In this document: positions 34,101 through 47,000 of the stretch, in pieces | How the letters are laid out: every line of letters starts with the position of its first letter | How positions within the stretch are numbered: position 1 is the first letter of the stretch | Source: Rhynchosporium graminicola | Taxonomy: Eukaryota; Ascomycota; Leotiomycetes; Helotiales; Ploettnerulaceae | Reading direction: 5' to 3' | Length of the DNA: 64,000 nucleotides | Assembly: GCA_900074885.1 (NCBI GenBank) | Contig: FJUW01000019.1 | Span: forward strand, 124,001-188,000 | Program-made: the position numbers and the translations under genes | The notes under the pieces: generated by a model | Told to the model about the DNA's origin: nothing | Database searches by the model: none | Seen by the model: only the letters and a program-made list of their open reading frames with translations

Positions 34101-35077
34101 TCTGGGCACGAAACTCCCCTATTGCCGCAGATCACGTCGCTGCCGGCTCCTTTGAGACTGCCATGCAACTGCTCAACCGACAACTGGGTGCCGTCAATTT
34201 CGGCCCCCTAAAACCACGATTTTTGGAAGTCTATTCGGCAACCAAGACATATCTCCCTGCCTCAAGCGGTCTCCCACCTCTAATCAATTACGTACGTCGT
34301 ACAGTAGACGAAACCGATCCCCGCAAAGTGCTCCCAGTAATTCCAAAGGACCTGGAGACTTTAGCAACTGTTGACTTACAAGATGGATACAAAGCCATGC
34401 GCAGCAACAAGCTCCAAGATGGAGCCACAATATTTCAAGGCATTCTACACGCTTTGCTTGTCAATGCAGTTTCAACCGCTTCGGAAGTTGAAGAGGCCAA
34501 AAAATTGATTACCACTGCAAGCGAATACACAATCGCCATGGGCATTGAGCTGACGAGGCGGAATCTCGGAGCCGATGACGAAGTTTCCAAGTCTCCAGAG
34601 AAACTCAAGCGTAGTCTTGAACTGGCTGCCTATTTCACCATTCCAAAGCTCGAAGTCCCACATAGACAGATTGCCTTGACAAGTGCGATGAAGCAGGCTT
34701 TCACAAACAAGAACTACAACTCAGCTCTGAGCTTTGCAAACAGGATGCTGGCAAACGGTGGGGCAGCTAAGATGCTCGATCAGGTGAGTTTCCCATTTCT
34801 CTCAAACTCTTTGACATTGACTAATATTATCTAGGCCAAGAAAATCAAAGCAAACTGCGAACGCAATCCCAACGATGCCGTTGAGATCGAATTCGATCAA
34901 TTCGCCGAGTTCGACATCTGCGCTGCTTCATACACACCTATTTACAGCGGCTCGGCATTCGAGGTATGTGCTTTCGACGGCAGTAAATACCAGACGAAGT
35001 TTAAGGGAACCGTATGTGCGGTGTGTGGCGTTTGTGAGGTTGGAAAGAACGGGAGTGGCTTGAAGCTTGTCGCGTGA
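31146..35077 (+). CDS. Coatomer subunit alpha (alpha-COP)
   Basis: Large scaffold subunit of the COPI coat, which returns KDEL/KKXX-tagged cargo from Golgi to ER. Exons 31146-31184, 31250-31299, 31353-31672, 31722-33614, 33666-34783 and 34835-35077 give 1220 residues, the expected length. The first two exons are tiny (39 and 50 bases), with splicing restoring [20 protein letters not shown] and [21 protein letters not shown]. Residues 1-300 are six WD40 blades (for example [53 protein letters not shown]). A second beta-propeller and alpha-solenoid follow, then an acidic linker and the cysteine-containing C-terminal domain ([18 protein letters not shown]). Cargo retrieved by COPI includes ER-lumen proteins such as the KDEL-tailed UGGT encoded next door. 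No abnormality seen. Confidence 0.97.
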
Positions 35078-35498
35078 GGTGACTTTTGAGAATCTTTTGG
35101 AAGCTACTTTTAGCACTACCAGCCAAAAAGAAGAGATATAGCAGGTCTGAACGGAGTTCGGAAAAAAGTAGATTTAATTAGACTACTGAAGTACTGTTTG
35201 CATGTAATTTGAAGTAGTTCATGTGTCTGTCTCCGAGTGATTCGCAGGTAGTGAGTGAAGGCATGGGAATGCAATGAATCTTGTCATATGTAGCAGTTTA
35301 TATTCATCACTATGAATGAAGTTTTACGCCTGAGCGCCAGTCTAGAATACAAGCCTGTCTAATGCTCCTCGATGCCTTACCACCTTCCTCTAATTACAGG
35401 CCACCAATTTCTCTGGCAACCTGTCGTACATATAGAGGTATTGGCTCTGAGCCGTTGTACCCAGCCAATAAGTCGGAAGCACATGCAAAACTTTCTAC
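35078..35498. other. Intergenic between convergent COPA and RPN12
   Basis: 420 bases holding the 3' ends of two convergent genes; no gene or element seen. Confidence 0.5.
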
Positions 35499-36425
35499 TC
35501 ATACAATCGTCTCCAACTCTCTCGCGTAGCCCAACGTATTCTCAATAGCCATCTGACTCAACTCCTTCTCATTTCCAAGCTCATCAACACCACCCTTCAG
35601 GTTCTGCTGCGGGAAGAATATACGACCGTCGCGGATCAACCAGCCTCTTGCCTGTGCGAACTCGATAACTGCGCCTTCGCTGTCGAGGAAAAGAAGGTTC
35701 TTGGTCGAGGAAATCGGAAGAGATGGGTACGCAGTTTCGCTGCAAGTGGCGATTTCGGTGCGGATGTGGGTGGTGAGGATCTGTTTGAATGTTAGTCTGT
35801 TGTGCAATTGCTTTCGCTAGAAATCTATCGTAAGACCAGAGGCCTCGAGATGGGTGATGAGAAATCAACAGACGGAGGCAATACACACCTCACTGAATAC
35901 GCTATACTCCTCACTAGGAACCTCTCTACTAGCCATAGCCTTCCACACCAAATCAAAGCTACCTTCCTGCAGCCACCTCTCCAACTTGATCGGATAACCA
36001 AGATACCTATCCTTCTCCACCTCATTGCCCCCCTTCAAACCCCCTCTCAACTCAAGGCCCTCCAGCTCCGTATGAAACCCAGCATAATCTCCCTGAGTCA
36101 ACAACAACAATAAATATAACCCTGTGATCTTGTTCTTCTCCGAACTAGGCGCCAAACGATCAGAGGGTATCTCGTAGAATGGTGTCAGCTGATGCACATA
36201 GCGAGTAAAGGCAGCGGGATCTTTGGCGCGGATGGATAAAAGGGCGCCGGCTTCGAATATGTCGCGGGCTAGAGAGAGGGTGCTGGATGAGGTCGAGGGG
36301 AGAGGCGTTAGGGATTTGAGCTTTAGAAGGGCGAGTTTGGCAGAGGAGAGGAGAGGAAGTTGCTCGGAGTAGGAGCGGCTAGACTTCAGCTTGCGCTGGA
36401 TGTCTTGAAGTTCGCGTTCGGCCAT
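35499..36425 (-). CDS. RPN12: 26S proteasome regulatory subunit RPN12
   Basis: Lid subunit of the 19S regulatory particle, needed for assembly of the complete lid. Minus-strand exons 36425-35889 and 35780-35499 give 272 residues, matching yeast Rpn12 (274). The 108-bp intron (GTGTGT..CTAACATTCAAACAG) is phase 0 and joins EEYSVFSE to ILTTHIRTEIA. The start MAERELQDIQRKL was taken at 36425 because the longer frame upstream lacks family resemblance. The C-terminal CSN8/PSMD8-type winged-helix half holds CSETAYPSLPISSTKNLLFL and RGWLIRDGRIFFP, both strongly conserved. About 96 bases upstream of the ATG lies GCCACGTGACGTA (36521-36533), a combined CACGTG/TGACGT site. Confidence 0.95.
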
Positions 36426-36520
36426 TATGAAAATGTGAAGTGTGGTTGTGAGGGAATTAGTGTCTAGGTTGTAGGTTGATCTTGAAGACGCGGCTGAGAT
36501 GACGCCTGAAAGCGCTAACA

Positions 36521-36533
36521 GCCACGTGACGTA
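36521..36533. promoter_or_regulatory. Composite CACGTG/TGACGT site upstream of RPN12
   Basis: The 13-mer GCCACGTGACGTA occurs here, 96 bases upstream of the RPN12 start, and again at 53774-53786 inside CHL1 at the 5' splice site of intron 2. The core fits basic helix-loop-helix (CACGTG) and bZIP (TGACGT) factors. Function is inferred only. Confidence 0.3.
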
Positions 36534-37607
36534 TAACAATTTAGCCCGACCCTTCTTGAAGCCAACTCAATTCGACATTTTCTCTGATCAAAGTGCTAGA
36601 TCATTTTTTACTGAACGCTTCCGTTGATTTTATAGCACACTAATGTTTCGTCATGTTACTTCATTAATTCAAAGTTTAATTCTACGACTATGAGAGGTAT
36701 ATATGATATATCAGTTTAAGTAGCAACTCTGACTTCATGGGAGAAGAATCAGCCAAGCCTTGATACACAGTCCGACCGGACATTCGAGGGAGCTGACACT
36801 TTTCCACTAAGTCATTCTTGTCGTGGTGCTTGATACATTCGCTCCAAGCATTGTATGTGCTCCGACAAACTCAGTCAACCTTTAGTCGTCAACTGAAAGG
36901 TTCTTTGGAATCGGCAACCAACTCGAATCAAGCTCTTCGAAAGCTTGAACATCGGACTAGGCATATTTGCAGCCTCATGTTGGGTTTTCGAAGAGTCAAT
37001 GCATGAGATTTCCTTGCCAATGAATGGATTGTAAATCTGATCAAGTTCTGTTGTGTAGAACACATCACCCCGAGTAGATCTAGCAGCTTGGAAGAATTCC
37101 ACAGTATCTAGCTGATGCACATCCAACCATCTGCAAATTTACAATTACGCACGAGGAAGTCTCCCACTAGGAGAATGCTTCAACAAACTTCGCACAATTC
37201 GGATCATATCCCGGATGACTTTACCGACATGCAATGCGATGAACTATAAGTTCGCTTGCCTCATATGAAATACTGATATTCAGGATTTATACAATGTGCG
37301 AGCCGATCCAGAAACTCTGCCTGTAGACAAGTGATCCTCATTGGCGCATAAGAAGAAATATGCCATGTCAAGAACGATTCCTCCACTTGATCTTGTGATC
37401 AAATCCATGCTTCTAAGCCACTTGTCACCTTCGGCACCCCAAAACTCATCTGAAGTTACGATAGGCGTAAAGACGCCCAAGCTAGACAATCATGCATTTC
37501 TAGTAGAGCGCGGTCTCGGTCAGATCAAACATAGAAGTCCGTGGCAATCCGAAAACATGGGCCTCTTCATCAATTCGGCTCATTAACGCTTCCGCGAGCA
37601 CACAGGT
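36534..37607. other. Intergenic, no gene recognised
   Basis: Open frames are short (for example 36875-37126 and 37280-37489 on the minus strand) and match no domain. Parts may be eroded remains linked to the BTB relic downstream. Confidence 0.4.
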
Positions 37608-38115
37608 CATCTCCGCAGCTGGCGCACGATTTCTAAGAACGTAGCACTTGGTAGAAATGCAGTTACATGATAGATTGCAAGTTTCTTCAATGCCATGCCA
37701 TTCACATCCTTGAAAGCGATATGACAGAGCTGAATGAAGCTCTCCTTCGTTGCGGCCTAGAGGGAGCCGTGTAGATTGACCATGGCTGCAGTTTGAAGTT
37801 CCGGCATCATTGCTCGCTCACCAAGTTTCAAAGACTTACCAAGGGATAGATGTTGCTGATCATGTGTAATTGTAAGTCGGCAGTCGTTGCAGTCTCTGTT
37901 GGATCATGCCCGTTAATCTCCTTGTTGTGAAGCCAGTCGACAAGCAGTCCGAAAACTTGCGGATCAATGTCTTCAAGTTGCATATTCTGAGTCGAGCCTT
38001 CGATAAGCTCGCTCTCGAATGCAGCATTGAACAATGGGGAGTGAGCGCACGCAAAAATTTTGTGGATCAGAAACGTTTCCTTGATACTCTCAGCACCAAC
38101 TCTGAAGGTGACCAT
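37608..38115 (-). pseudogene. BTB/POZ gene relic 1
   Basis: Minus-strand frame starting MVTFRVGAESIKETFLIHK carries a BTB domain: KIFACAHSPLFNAAFESEL..TQNMQLEDIDPQVFGLLVDWLH. After NIYPLV the matching sequence continues one frame away as KLGERAMMPELQTAAMVNL, with no usable intron because that segment is coding in the relatives. An in-frame TAG (37757-37759) then follows HGSL, before ESFIQLCHIAF and MALKKLAIYHV, ending at TGA 37608-37610. The intact relative is the gene at 60749-61414. BTB proteins of this fungal type are short and of unknown function; this copy has a frameshift and a stop and is probably dead. Confidence 0.6.
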
Positions 38116-39664
38116 GGTTTGAGGCTTTCTGATATTTTGGTAAGTAAAGACTCGGAAGATTCGTTAGGATGATACGTGCGCGAACGAGACCCTTTTCCTG
38201 AGGCCAGGACCCATGAGGAGGTTTGGGTTCCAATGGCTCTGCTTTTTTGCGTGGATCGACATGATGCTTGGACTGAGACATCGCATTGGCTTGCACAGTC
38301 TTGAAGTTGAAAGCTTTACTGGCGAAAGGATAGGCCTGTATCGATGATCTCAAATAGTATCGGACTGAAGTTGAAGCCGAGATGGGGTATCGAAGCAAAC
38401 CTCGAGCGCCCGAAACCCTTTGGAGGCGAAGAGGCTCGGTCTGGATTGATCGCAGATTTGATGTTTATCTGCGAATTTTTGTTTCTCGGAAAATGTGAGG
38501 CTCCGAAGATGATGCATAGTTCCGCTCCACGTATAGGTTATATAGCGTACATGCCTGGTAATATCTCAAAGGTGAACTCGACTTATATTCGGCAGATCTG
38601 GAATATTAAAAAAAAAAAAAAAATGGAAACTCGCGTTGCCTTGTCAGCTGTTGCGGACCTTATTGAAGTGACCTGCTAGCCTACATCAAACGAGCCTTTT
38701 CTTAGAAGTCTATGTAAGCCTCCGATCGCGAGCTCGGATATGCAAGGAGTGGCGAAATATTTCTTCTTTTTTACATTCTTTTTAACAGCTGAAATCTCGA
38801 ATTTCCTTACTATTTCGTAGTTAGATATTTTGACTGCCGTTTTCGAGACGCGCATAGATCGGTTTTTGGGGGTAAAAAAAAATCTGTGAGTTTTACAAGG
38901 CTAGACAATATTCAACAAATGTCTACTGCCTGAGCTGCGAAAGAGCTTCGTTTATAACTCTTGGCCAGAGACTGATAAACAGGAGCTTCTGTCAATAATG
39001 GAGGCAAGTGAGCATTGAAAAAGATATAGCCCTACTGAAGAGAAAAGACAAGCTCCAATTTAACATTTAATAATTTGTGGCTTTCGTGCACATGTCCGTA
39101 GTAGTCAGCTTATCAAAAGTCAGTCCTGTGCTAGATAAAAGTCTCGGGTCAGATTTATACAACATTTATTAGAGAGTGGGCTGATATCTAAGGAATAATA
39201 ACTAATTTCCTGGTATAAGAAGTTACTTAGAGGAGATGCAGGGAACTAGGTCCGACTGTAAGTGATAGCTAATGGTAGAATCATGTCCACTGGAGAATTA
39301 TGGTAGAAAGTGACTTGTGGTAGTGATGAAGAAACTCATAAAGAACAACGGAAGTAGTCTAGGAAGATCTGTTATTAAGGACTCTTGTTGGCTACCGACC
39401 TGAACAACTTTCATGCCAACGAGCAATGCCTCTCTCGCAAGATGGCTCTTGTGCTATTTCTCAACATGCTTCATATGCTACAACAGGATCGCCCGTTTCG
39501 TAGGTATTTAGGAAAGCTCACTCACGATATCCTTCGAGTTTTCCTCTCTGTACACCATATTAATACCACTAATCCCACTGTTGAAAGCGCATACGCCAGT
39601 CGAGTTTGACGAGAAAATCAGTCCCTTTAATCTCAGCCTTCTGCTTCCCTGACCCAACGTGACG

Positions 39665-40205
39665 CTATAAGGTCTCCGAAACTCTCGCGACAATCTCGTA
39701 TGGTAGGATGTCGGTTAGTGGAGAGTGTGATTCGGCGTCCCAACAACATGCAAGCAGATAGATGACCAATCGCTTCAAAGGCGTATCTCTGGTATTTTGG
39801 CAAGCAAACGTGGCAAACTCGACAAGCTCTTTGTTTTTTCTCGCGTGCTTGAACCTATCTGCGGCTCTTGCATGACCTCATTTTGAAGCTCTCCGAGCAG
39901 ACATCTCTGAGCAAGCTTCCACAGCCAACCCACATCCATGTAGTCTACTACAAACAAATTACTCGCGGTATCATAACACTCATTTGTCCGACGATCTTGG
40001 CATACATCCAGTGTGCCAAACGACCAAAGGTAGTAGCATCAACATTCTCCAAGCGCATAGATTGGCTTTTACCCTCAGCCATGGGCCCTTCGAAAGCAGC
40101 CTTGAAGAATGGGGGGTGAGCGCATGCGAGGTGCTAGTGGACATGGAAATTCTTCTGCTCAGGCTCAAGGTCGACGATGAATGTGACAAAATCGCAGGAG
40201 TCTGT
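39665..40205 (-). pseudogene. BTB/POZ gene relic 2
   Basis: Read on the minus strand in three frames. The first has CDFVTFIVDLEPEQKNFHVH, an in-frame TAG (40134-40136), then HLACAHPPFFKAAFEGPMAEG and RLENVDATTFGRLAHWMYAK. The second, a frame away, has DVGWLWKLAQRCLLGELQNEV. The third has KELVEFATFACQNTRDTPLK and RLVIYLLACCWD..LPYEIVARVSETL, ending at 39665. The order matches the intact BTB gene at 60749-61414 throughout. Two frameshifts and a stop mark a pseudogene, more eroded than relic 1 and on the same strand, about 2 kb away. Confidence 0.6.
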
Positions 40206-41257
40206 AGCGCTACTTTGGTTCAGTAAAGTTTCTACAGGTTTTGATGCCATTGTGCCCACAAGAATGAGGCCGGGTGATGCGATTTCGGACGGTAGAGTTT
40301 GGTGCGATACAATTCTTCGAGGTCGGGCATCTCTTCATCAATTTGTCGCTTTTCTTCTTCTTCTCCGATCTTCCTTTCTGAAGCATGGCTTAGAGAAAAC
40401 ATCTTGATCGTGGGATGATGCGGGAAAGTGTGTTTGATTTTGTGTTTTATGATCAGGCGTGGTCACTTCAATGCAGGAGAAGCGTCCGGAGAGAATATAA
40501 ACACAGAGCCTCGTGCCAGCTCATATCAGCTCTATTGGATTCACGCTAGCATCGCTTGTGCTAAAAATATTGAATACCATGCTCGAACCTGTGACTTCAC
40601 CTTCAAGCGAATGTCAATAAAGCCGATAGTCACGTGAAAGATGCTAAGCAGGCGACGTCAACAAAAAAAATGGCTGATCGTCGTAGCCAGGCCATTCAGG
40701 TCATGACATGCATCCAGAACTTAAATTTAAATAGAATGTGATGTCGCTAACCCCTCTGGTGACTTGGCACTTTTTAGGGGTTGTATCAGCCTTTCCCAGA
40801 ATCAGCCACCTGTTTTTGACATCGTTGGGCAGTGTCTTACAGGCCCACTTTCGGTCCGCACGCAGGTTAAAAATATCCAATCGCTGCGGTGATTCAGACC
40901 TTAATATTTTCTTCCTAGATCTTTCGGTGTTAAATTTTTCTGAACTCATGCCTTTCATGAACATCAACCTTTATTCTAGATTTGAGAAAGCTCAGAGTGT
41001 ATTTCATCTCAGTCATGAATTTTATTACACGCAGCATATACGGCAAGGCAGCACGCATTGTCCGTAAAGGGCCTCAACTGCAAGTTACAGAGTTGGGTGC
41101 TGATGCAATCTTATACATGTGTGGGTTCTATGACTTGGTAATTAACATCGTAAAGCTTGATCCAATGCCCCAGGACAATGAGAGGATGAGAGGATACAGA
41201 AGTTTACATCATGGTTTATAGTACTAAATGCATCATTTCCTACAGATCTTAGTTTCC
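40206..41257. other. No gene recognised
   Basis: About 1 kb between the second BTB relic and the broken TPR-type gene. Contains a TCACGTGA-type site near 40630; no coding sequence supported. Confidence 0.45.
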
Positions 41258-43472
41258 TTAATCCAATGCCAACCCCATCAATTCCGACTCAATACCATCA
41301 TGATCCCCATCCTTCCAATCCACCCACCTCTCTCCCTTCTCAACAACTTCCACCATATCCTCCGGTATTTTAAAAGCCGGCTGCCAAATATCCGTCCTAT
41401 ACATCCCACACTCCCAATCCCTGCTTTTCAAATTCACTACTAACTCCTCCGGCATCCAAGTCGACGCCACCTTTTTCTTGACATCGAACTCAAAGGTCGT
41501 CCACAAAACCACGCCACGTTCCCTAATTTTACGATATCTCGCATGCTCAAACTGATCGTCAACCTCATCTCCCCAGCTCGGGTCGAGATAACACCGGAAA
41601 TTGGAATGGAGGTCGAATGATATGGCGGGTTCTTCGTGGGTCATGATGTCTTTCATGAGTTTGCCGTCCGAGATGGCGAGAAGGAGACAAGATGGCTGTC
41701 TGGCGAAATCGCTGTTCCCGGAGAGATGGAAGCGGTATTTATAGATACTCTTTAGCGAGGGTAGGATTTGCTGTGGGAGAGTAACGGGAAGAAGGGGCTG
41801 AGAGAGTTAAGGGAGCATTGCCATTTCGTGCTTGAATGGGGCACTAGAGAGCTTTTTCTCTCGGAGCTTACGTTTGAGATCTGCTACTGTTGTAGGTAAG
41901 CTTCGCGGAGGGCGGCATGTGGTGATGACATTGTCTTGGATGATGCTGCTTAGTGTTTCCGATAACCAGTAAGATGGATAGCCTAGGGTCCTTAAGTGAC
42001 AGATCATTGGAAGAGAATACTGAGATTGAGTGGGCACAAGACGATGTGATGGTAATTCCTGATATCGCAGAGAGCAGGCAGGGCAAGATTGAAAAACATA
42101 GTATGAAACTATTTGCTTAACTCTTTCTGTGGGAACAAAGATCCGAAGTTCTGCTTCGATGATTCAATGAGCTGGTCGGATAACTGATAGGAAGTATACG
42201 AAGCGAGAGGCATGGGACTTTCCCCGCGAGTGAGGATTCTGGTCTGCGTAAGCTTTAGAAGGATATCATCGTTAGGGATAGACTGACAGTAAGTCATGAA
42301 CTCGTCTATGCTAGTCCATAGGGTTGAATTCCGCAGGCAATTAGACGTGACAAAACTGCTATCCTGTTCCTTGAGGATGGGCATAGCATAGAGGAATGTT
42401 GACAGATGACCTCCAATATAATCCCTAGAAATCTGTCAGTATGAATGGAGATCTGAGGACATTTCCACAGACGGAATATTGCTCAGGTGGATGCTATCGA
42501 ATGAACGAGGAAAGCTCTCCGGTCGTGTCCATATGGATTCGCCTTCCGCAGCCTGATGTATATCAGAACGAGAGAGACCATATCTCATGCGCTCAACACT
42601 ATCCACAAAGTTTTCTACAATGGTCTCTACCTGAAATCGGCCCTCGAGTTATTTGATCGCTTTCGCAACGGACACCAAGAACGGAGAAATCTGGTCAAAC
42701 AGACGGGTCGCATTTTCCACGATCGGAGGATATTCAGCTGCCCTGAGCTCGAAGTCCTCGTCGTCTCCGTCAGGTATTGGGGCCGTAGTGATCAAGTCTA
42801 TTAAGATGAAAGGATCGTGATTGAGGTCAATCTCATTTTCACCATCGTCTAACCACTTTAAAGATAGATATCAAGGTGACATTGATTTTCCAATTTTTTG
42901 TCGTATTATCTCTGAAAACCGCCGCGTTCTTCTTCGGCTGTTTGGGATACTTCTTGATCAGATCCCGCAATCCTGGTTCTTCCAGCTCCAAAATTTTCTG
43001 AGGCGGGCAAAGTAGCCCAGAACGAGTATAGAGCGTCTTTTCGTGTTGAAACTGCTGAGAAGTTTTACGCAGCTTAGTCGACACGCAGATTTTCGTTCTC
43101 TCGTTGCCATCTGACAAGACCCCGAATATACTCCTCATTGGTGACTGCTTCAAAGCTTTGACACCAATCTGCCATTCGGTAAGAACTTGGATGTAGAGAG
43201 GAAGGTCTTTTTCATGCAGGTAAAGCCAATCTATCCGATCCGGGGAAGGTTTTCCTTCTCTAAGAACTTTTAAAACCTTCGTAATCGTCTGCTGCATGTT
43301 ATCGAAAATTCAGGAGGGCATCATCGATCCATCGTATATATAGAAAATGGTAGTTAATAGCTATAGAGTACTCATGCTGTCGAAGTCATCAAAGTTGGAT
43401 AGATCTCTGAGTAACGTGACAGACGAGGATAATCGTTTTGCTGATGCTTTGTATTTCGCAATTGCTGAGAAA

Positions 43473-43477
43473 AATTC
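43473..43477 (+). repeat. Target-site duplication AATTC, left copy
   Basis: The five bases AATTC immediately precede the left LTR and are repeated immediately after the right LTR (49289-49293). Five-base duplications are typical of Ty1/copia integration. Confidence 0.9.
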
Positions 43478-43650
43478 TGTTTGGAGCTCTGCAGTCAACA
43501 AAGGGAGTTTACCTGCGTTAACTGACAAAGGGAGAGTTGTACTATATATAGTCAACTCTCTATGGAAATCGTAGCTCTAGAGACTTACTGAATATAACTA
43601 TTCAGGGAGCCTGAAACTATGAAACTATCGCGATACCTGTGATACTAATA
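43478..43650 (+). repeat. Left LTR (173 bp)
   Basis: Begins TGTTTGGAGCTC and ends TGATACTAATA. The expected terminal CA is TA here, consistent with a CpA to TpA mutation. It differs from the right LTR at 12 positions, without any indel. Confidence 0.93.
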
Positions 43651-44012
43651 CTGATCAGTAGTTAACTTCACTATTAACTATAGATAGTAAGGTTTCCAGA
43701 AGAGATATTTAAGGGAGATATCAGCTGAATTTTAGCTGAAGATCTTATTAAGTTTATGCTAACGAGTACTCCTAGATACTCAGAAGTTTGAGAATCGATT
43801 TCTGCCTTACTCGCGATAAAATAAAACTCTCTCTTTAGTGTTATCTACGCTCTTAGTGTAAACTTCACGTGTTAACGTAGCTACTTGTCTTTTCTATTAA
43901 ACGGAAGTTTCTAAGCTTCTATCCTCTTATCTATCTATTTAGTTATCTATTTATCTATCTCTAGCTCGCGGAACGATCTAAAGCCTTATTCTAGTGGTAA
44001 ATTACCGCTAAA

Positions 44013-47000
44013 ATGATCCTCTTGCCGCAAGACGTTAAATTCAAGCTTAATCCGGACTACTAGGGACTTTCCGTGGATTCATCTAACGAAGAGCACTATA
44101 AGGAACTAGTACTAAATAACTATATTTACCTTGCAATCGAGACCTATCGGGATAAGTATAGTAAATACCTAGAAAAGGCGCTATAGGATTAATTCCGCTG
44201 GGATTTTGATAGTTAGACTATAGATACCTTTAAAACTATAAACAGAAACTTACTAAAGGCTTTAAGGGAGATACTAATACTTAGACGCGTTCGGGTTGAT
44301 CTAAATCGTAGAAATATCTCTCTAGCTTAGAGAATATACGACTGCTTAACTGAAACTACTATAGAACTATAGAATAAAGAGTATGAAAAGGAATAACTAG
44401 AAATTAGTAAATTACGACTAGAATACCTCTAAATTCGTATACTACTACTACTAAAAGACCTCTTGTAACCTCCTATAGGCGGTTTTCCACCTTTTCTACC
44501 TCCTCTACCTCTAGATCTATTGAATAAACTATTATACTAACTATACCCTTACTTTCTACTCTCAGAGGGCAATAATAGCGCTAATACCGACCTTAGTAGA
44601 TACCTATTGATCGACCTGATGAAATGCTACTATAACGACGATAATAAGTATAGAGGTAAGCTCTTTAATATCTTAGATATGAAGCTCTAGTACTTCCTAG
44701 ATTAGTATGCGAAGCTCGGAATTGATCAATTTGAACCTGCCTTTGCAACTATACTAAAAGGTCGCGCCTAGCAATTCTATTACGATAAGATTACTAGGCG
44801 TAGATATAACTTTAAGCTTATAGTAACTATAATGAAATAGTACTTCTAAACTTAAGAAAACCTTCAAGAATATCTACGCTACTAGCGTGAAATCCATATA
44901 GATAAGGTCATCCGTGATCTAAAGAACGCCGGAAAGAGTCGCCTTAAATACCTTGAAATCACTATTAATACTCTGTAGAAGTGTTAGCGTAGCTTTATAA
45001 AGGAGTACTAATATGAATATAACCTCCGAGATTAAGTTATCGCCGCCTATAGAGGAGTTCCAGAGTATAAATTAGTACTATTTAACTCGGCTTTAACTTT
45101 TGAAGGTATTTACGCTTAACTACGAGCCTCTATCGGAACGAAAACCTCTAAGAAGTTGACTCTATCTGCTACGTACCTTACCTTACCTCCGGAGTACTAT
45201 AATAGCGAGAATAATCAGAATTAGGTAGACAGAAAGTACTATAACTCGTCGGAACGCAGAGGTAGATATAGAGGAAGAAATAGAAGTAGAGGGAGAGGTA
45301 GAGGCCGTAGTAGCTTCCGACCTTTATCTGGCGGCAGATCGTATACGCTAAAGTGTAATATTTATAAGAAAGTAGACTATTAGTCTATGAAGTATACTCC
45401 TAAAGAGAGAAAATAAGCTTACCTAGAGTATAAGCGCTAGGGAGCGGCATATACTACCGAAGACCTTACACCTTAAACTTACGCTACTTTCTTAACTGAA
45501 TACGAAGGAATTAAAGGTCTTATAGACCTTAAAAGTGAGGGAGATAGTAAATACTACTAGACTATGGAAAACTACGATTATAGCGATAAAAACGAATACT
45601 TCGTTACTGAATTCGGTTAGATTAACGCTCTCTAAGCTATAGAGACTCTTACCAATAATTCAGCTTACTATACCTTTACTAAAGACGATAAATTCGGCGT
45701 CGAGCCTACCTCTTTATCACTATCCGAAACCTTTATGTTTACTAATAGATATTCGAGTGGTCAATTTCAAGGTATTATACCGGATACAGGTGCTTCTAGC
45801 ATATCCTCTGCTAGAGAGGTATAGTTTATTGCTTTATAGAAAGAGTATCCGAGTATTAAATTAGATACCTCTTTACTGCTAAATTCTATTGTTTTCGGAT
45901 CCGGAAGCTCTCAGATCAAAGGAATCGTCTATATGCTAACTCTAGTCGGAATCGTTACCTTTCACGTCGTTATAGTAAATATACCCTTTCTTATATGCCT
46001 ATAAGATATAGATAGACTCGGAGTGAAGTTTAATAACCTACGAAACGTTCTATAGCAGGGAGATAAGGTTATACCGGTCGTACGTAAGTAGGGATATCTA
46101 TAGATAATACTTAAGTCTAAAGATACGTTAGTTTATTACCTTATAGAGGGCGAATTACGATAGATCTATAGATACCTTAGATACTTATTAATACTACGAC
46201 TTCAGAAAGTACTCGACTGTGCGGGCTATGAGGTCGATTCTGCTATACTAAAGAAGATCTAAGAGATCTACTACTACTACTAATTACACGCAAAATCGCC
46301 CGGTAGATTCAAATTTACTTTAAAAGATAACGTTAATTTCAATTACTTAGTTATCTTAGATATTATATATCTTCACGGAAAGCTAGTACTTCACGTTATC
46401 GATGATACTATAGCTTTTAACGCTACTAAATGGCTAAAAGATATATTAGTAGATATAGTTTGGAGCGCTTTCCGCTACTGCTAGATCGACGTCTATATTA
46501 GACCTCCTAATAGAGTCGTCTATAATACTAGTACTAACTTCTTATCTACTGAGTTCCGTTAGAATACTAAATCTATATTAATCGAGGTCGTGGAAGTGCC
46601 CGTAGAGGCATATAACGCTATCGGTAAGGTAGAGAGGTATTATAGTATACTACGATAAGTATATAAGATTATTAAAGATAAACTAAAGGGCTAGGGAGTT
46701 TTAAGAGAAGTGATACTATAAATAGCTATTAAGGCAATTAATAATATAGCAAGTCTAAAAGGTCTTATACTAACACTTCTAGTCTTCGGTACTTATCTAC
46801 GATTATCTAATAAGGACGCTCTATCTCTTACGATTACTTAATAAGCTCTCGCCATCTCTAAAGCTACGAAGGAACTACGCTAATTAGTCGCTGGAAGAAG
46901 CGTAGTAGACGCTCTAGCTATAAGAAATAGTCTAGATACCTCTGATACGCTTAGCTTACCTTTAAATTCAGAAGTAAGGGTCTAGAGAGAGAAAGCTATT

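Noticed and set aside
38609..38624. Poly-A run as a retrotransposed gene tail
   Set aside because: No matching gene sequence precedes it and no target duplication was seen.
42436..42651. TGA (42436) and TAA (42649) as nonsense mutations in the TPR-type gene
   Set aside because: Both can lie in short frame-preserving introns (about 48 and 45 bp) with good branch and acceptor sequences, so they are not counted as firm lesions.
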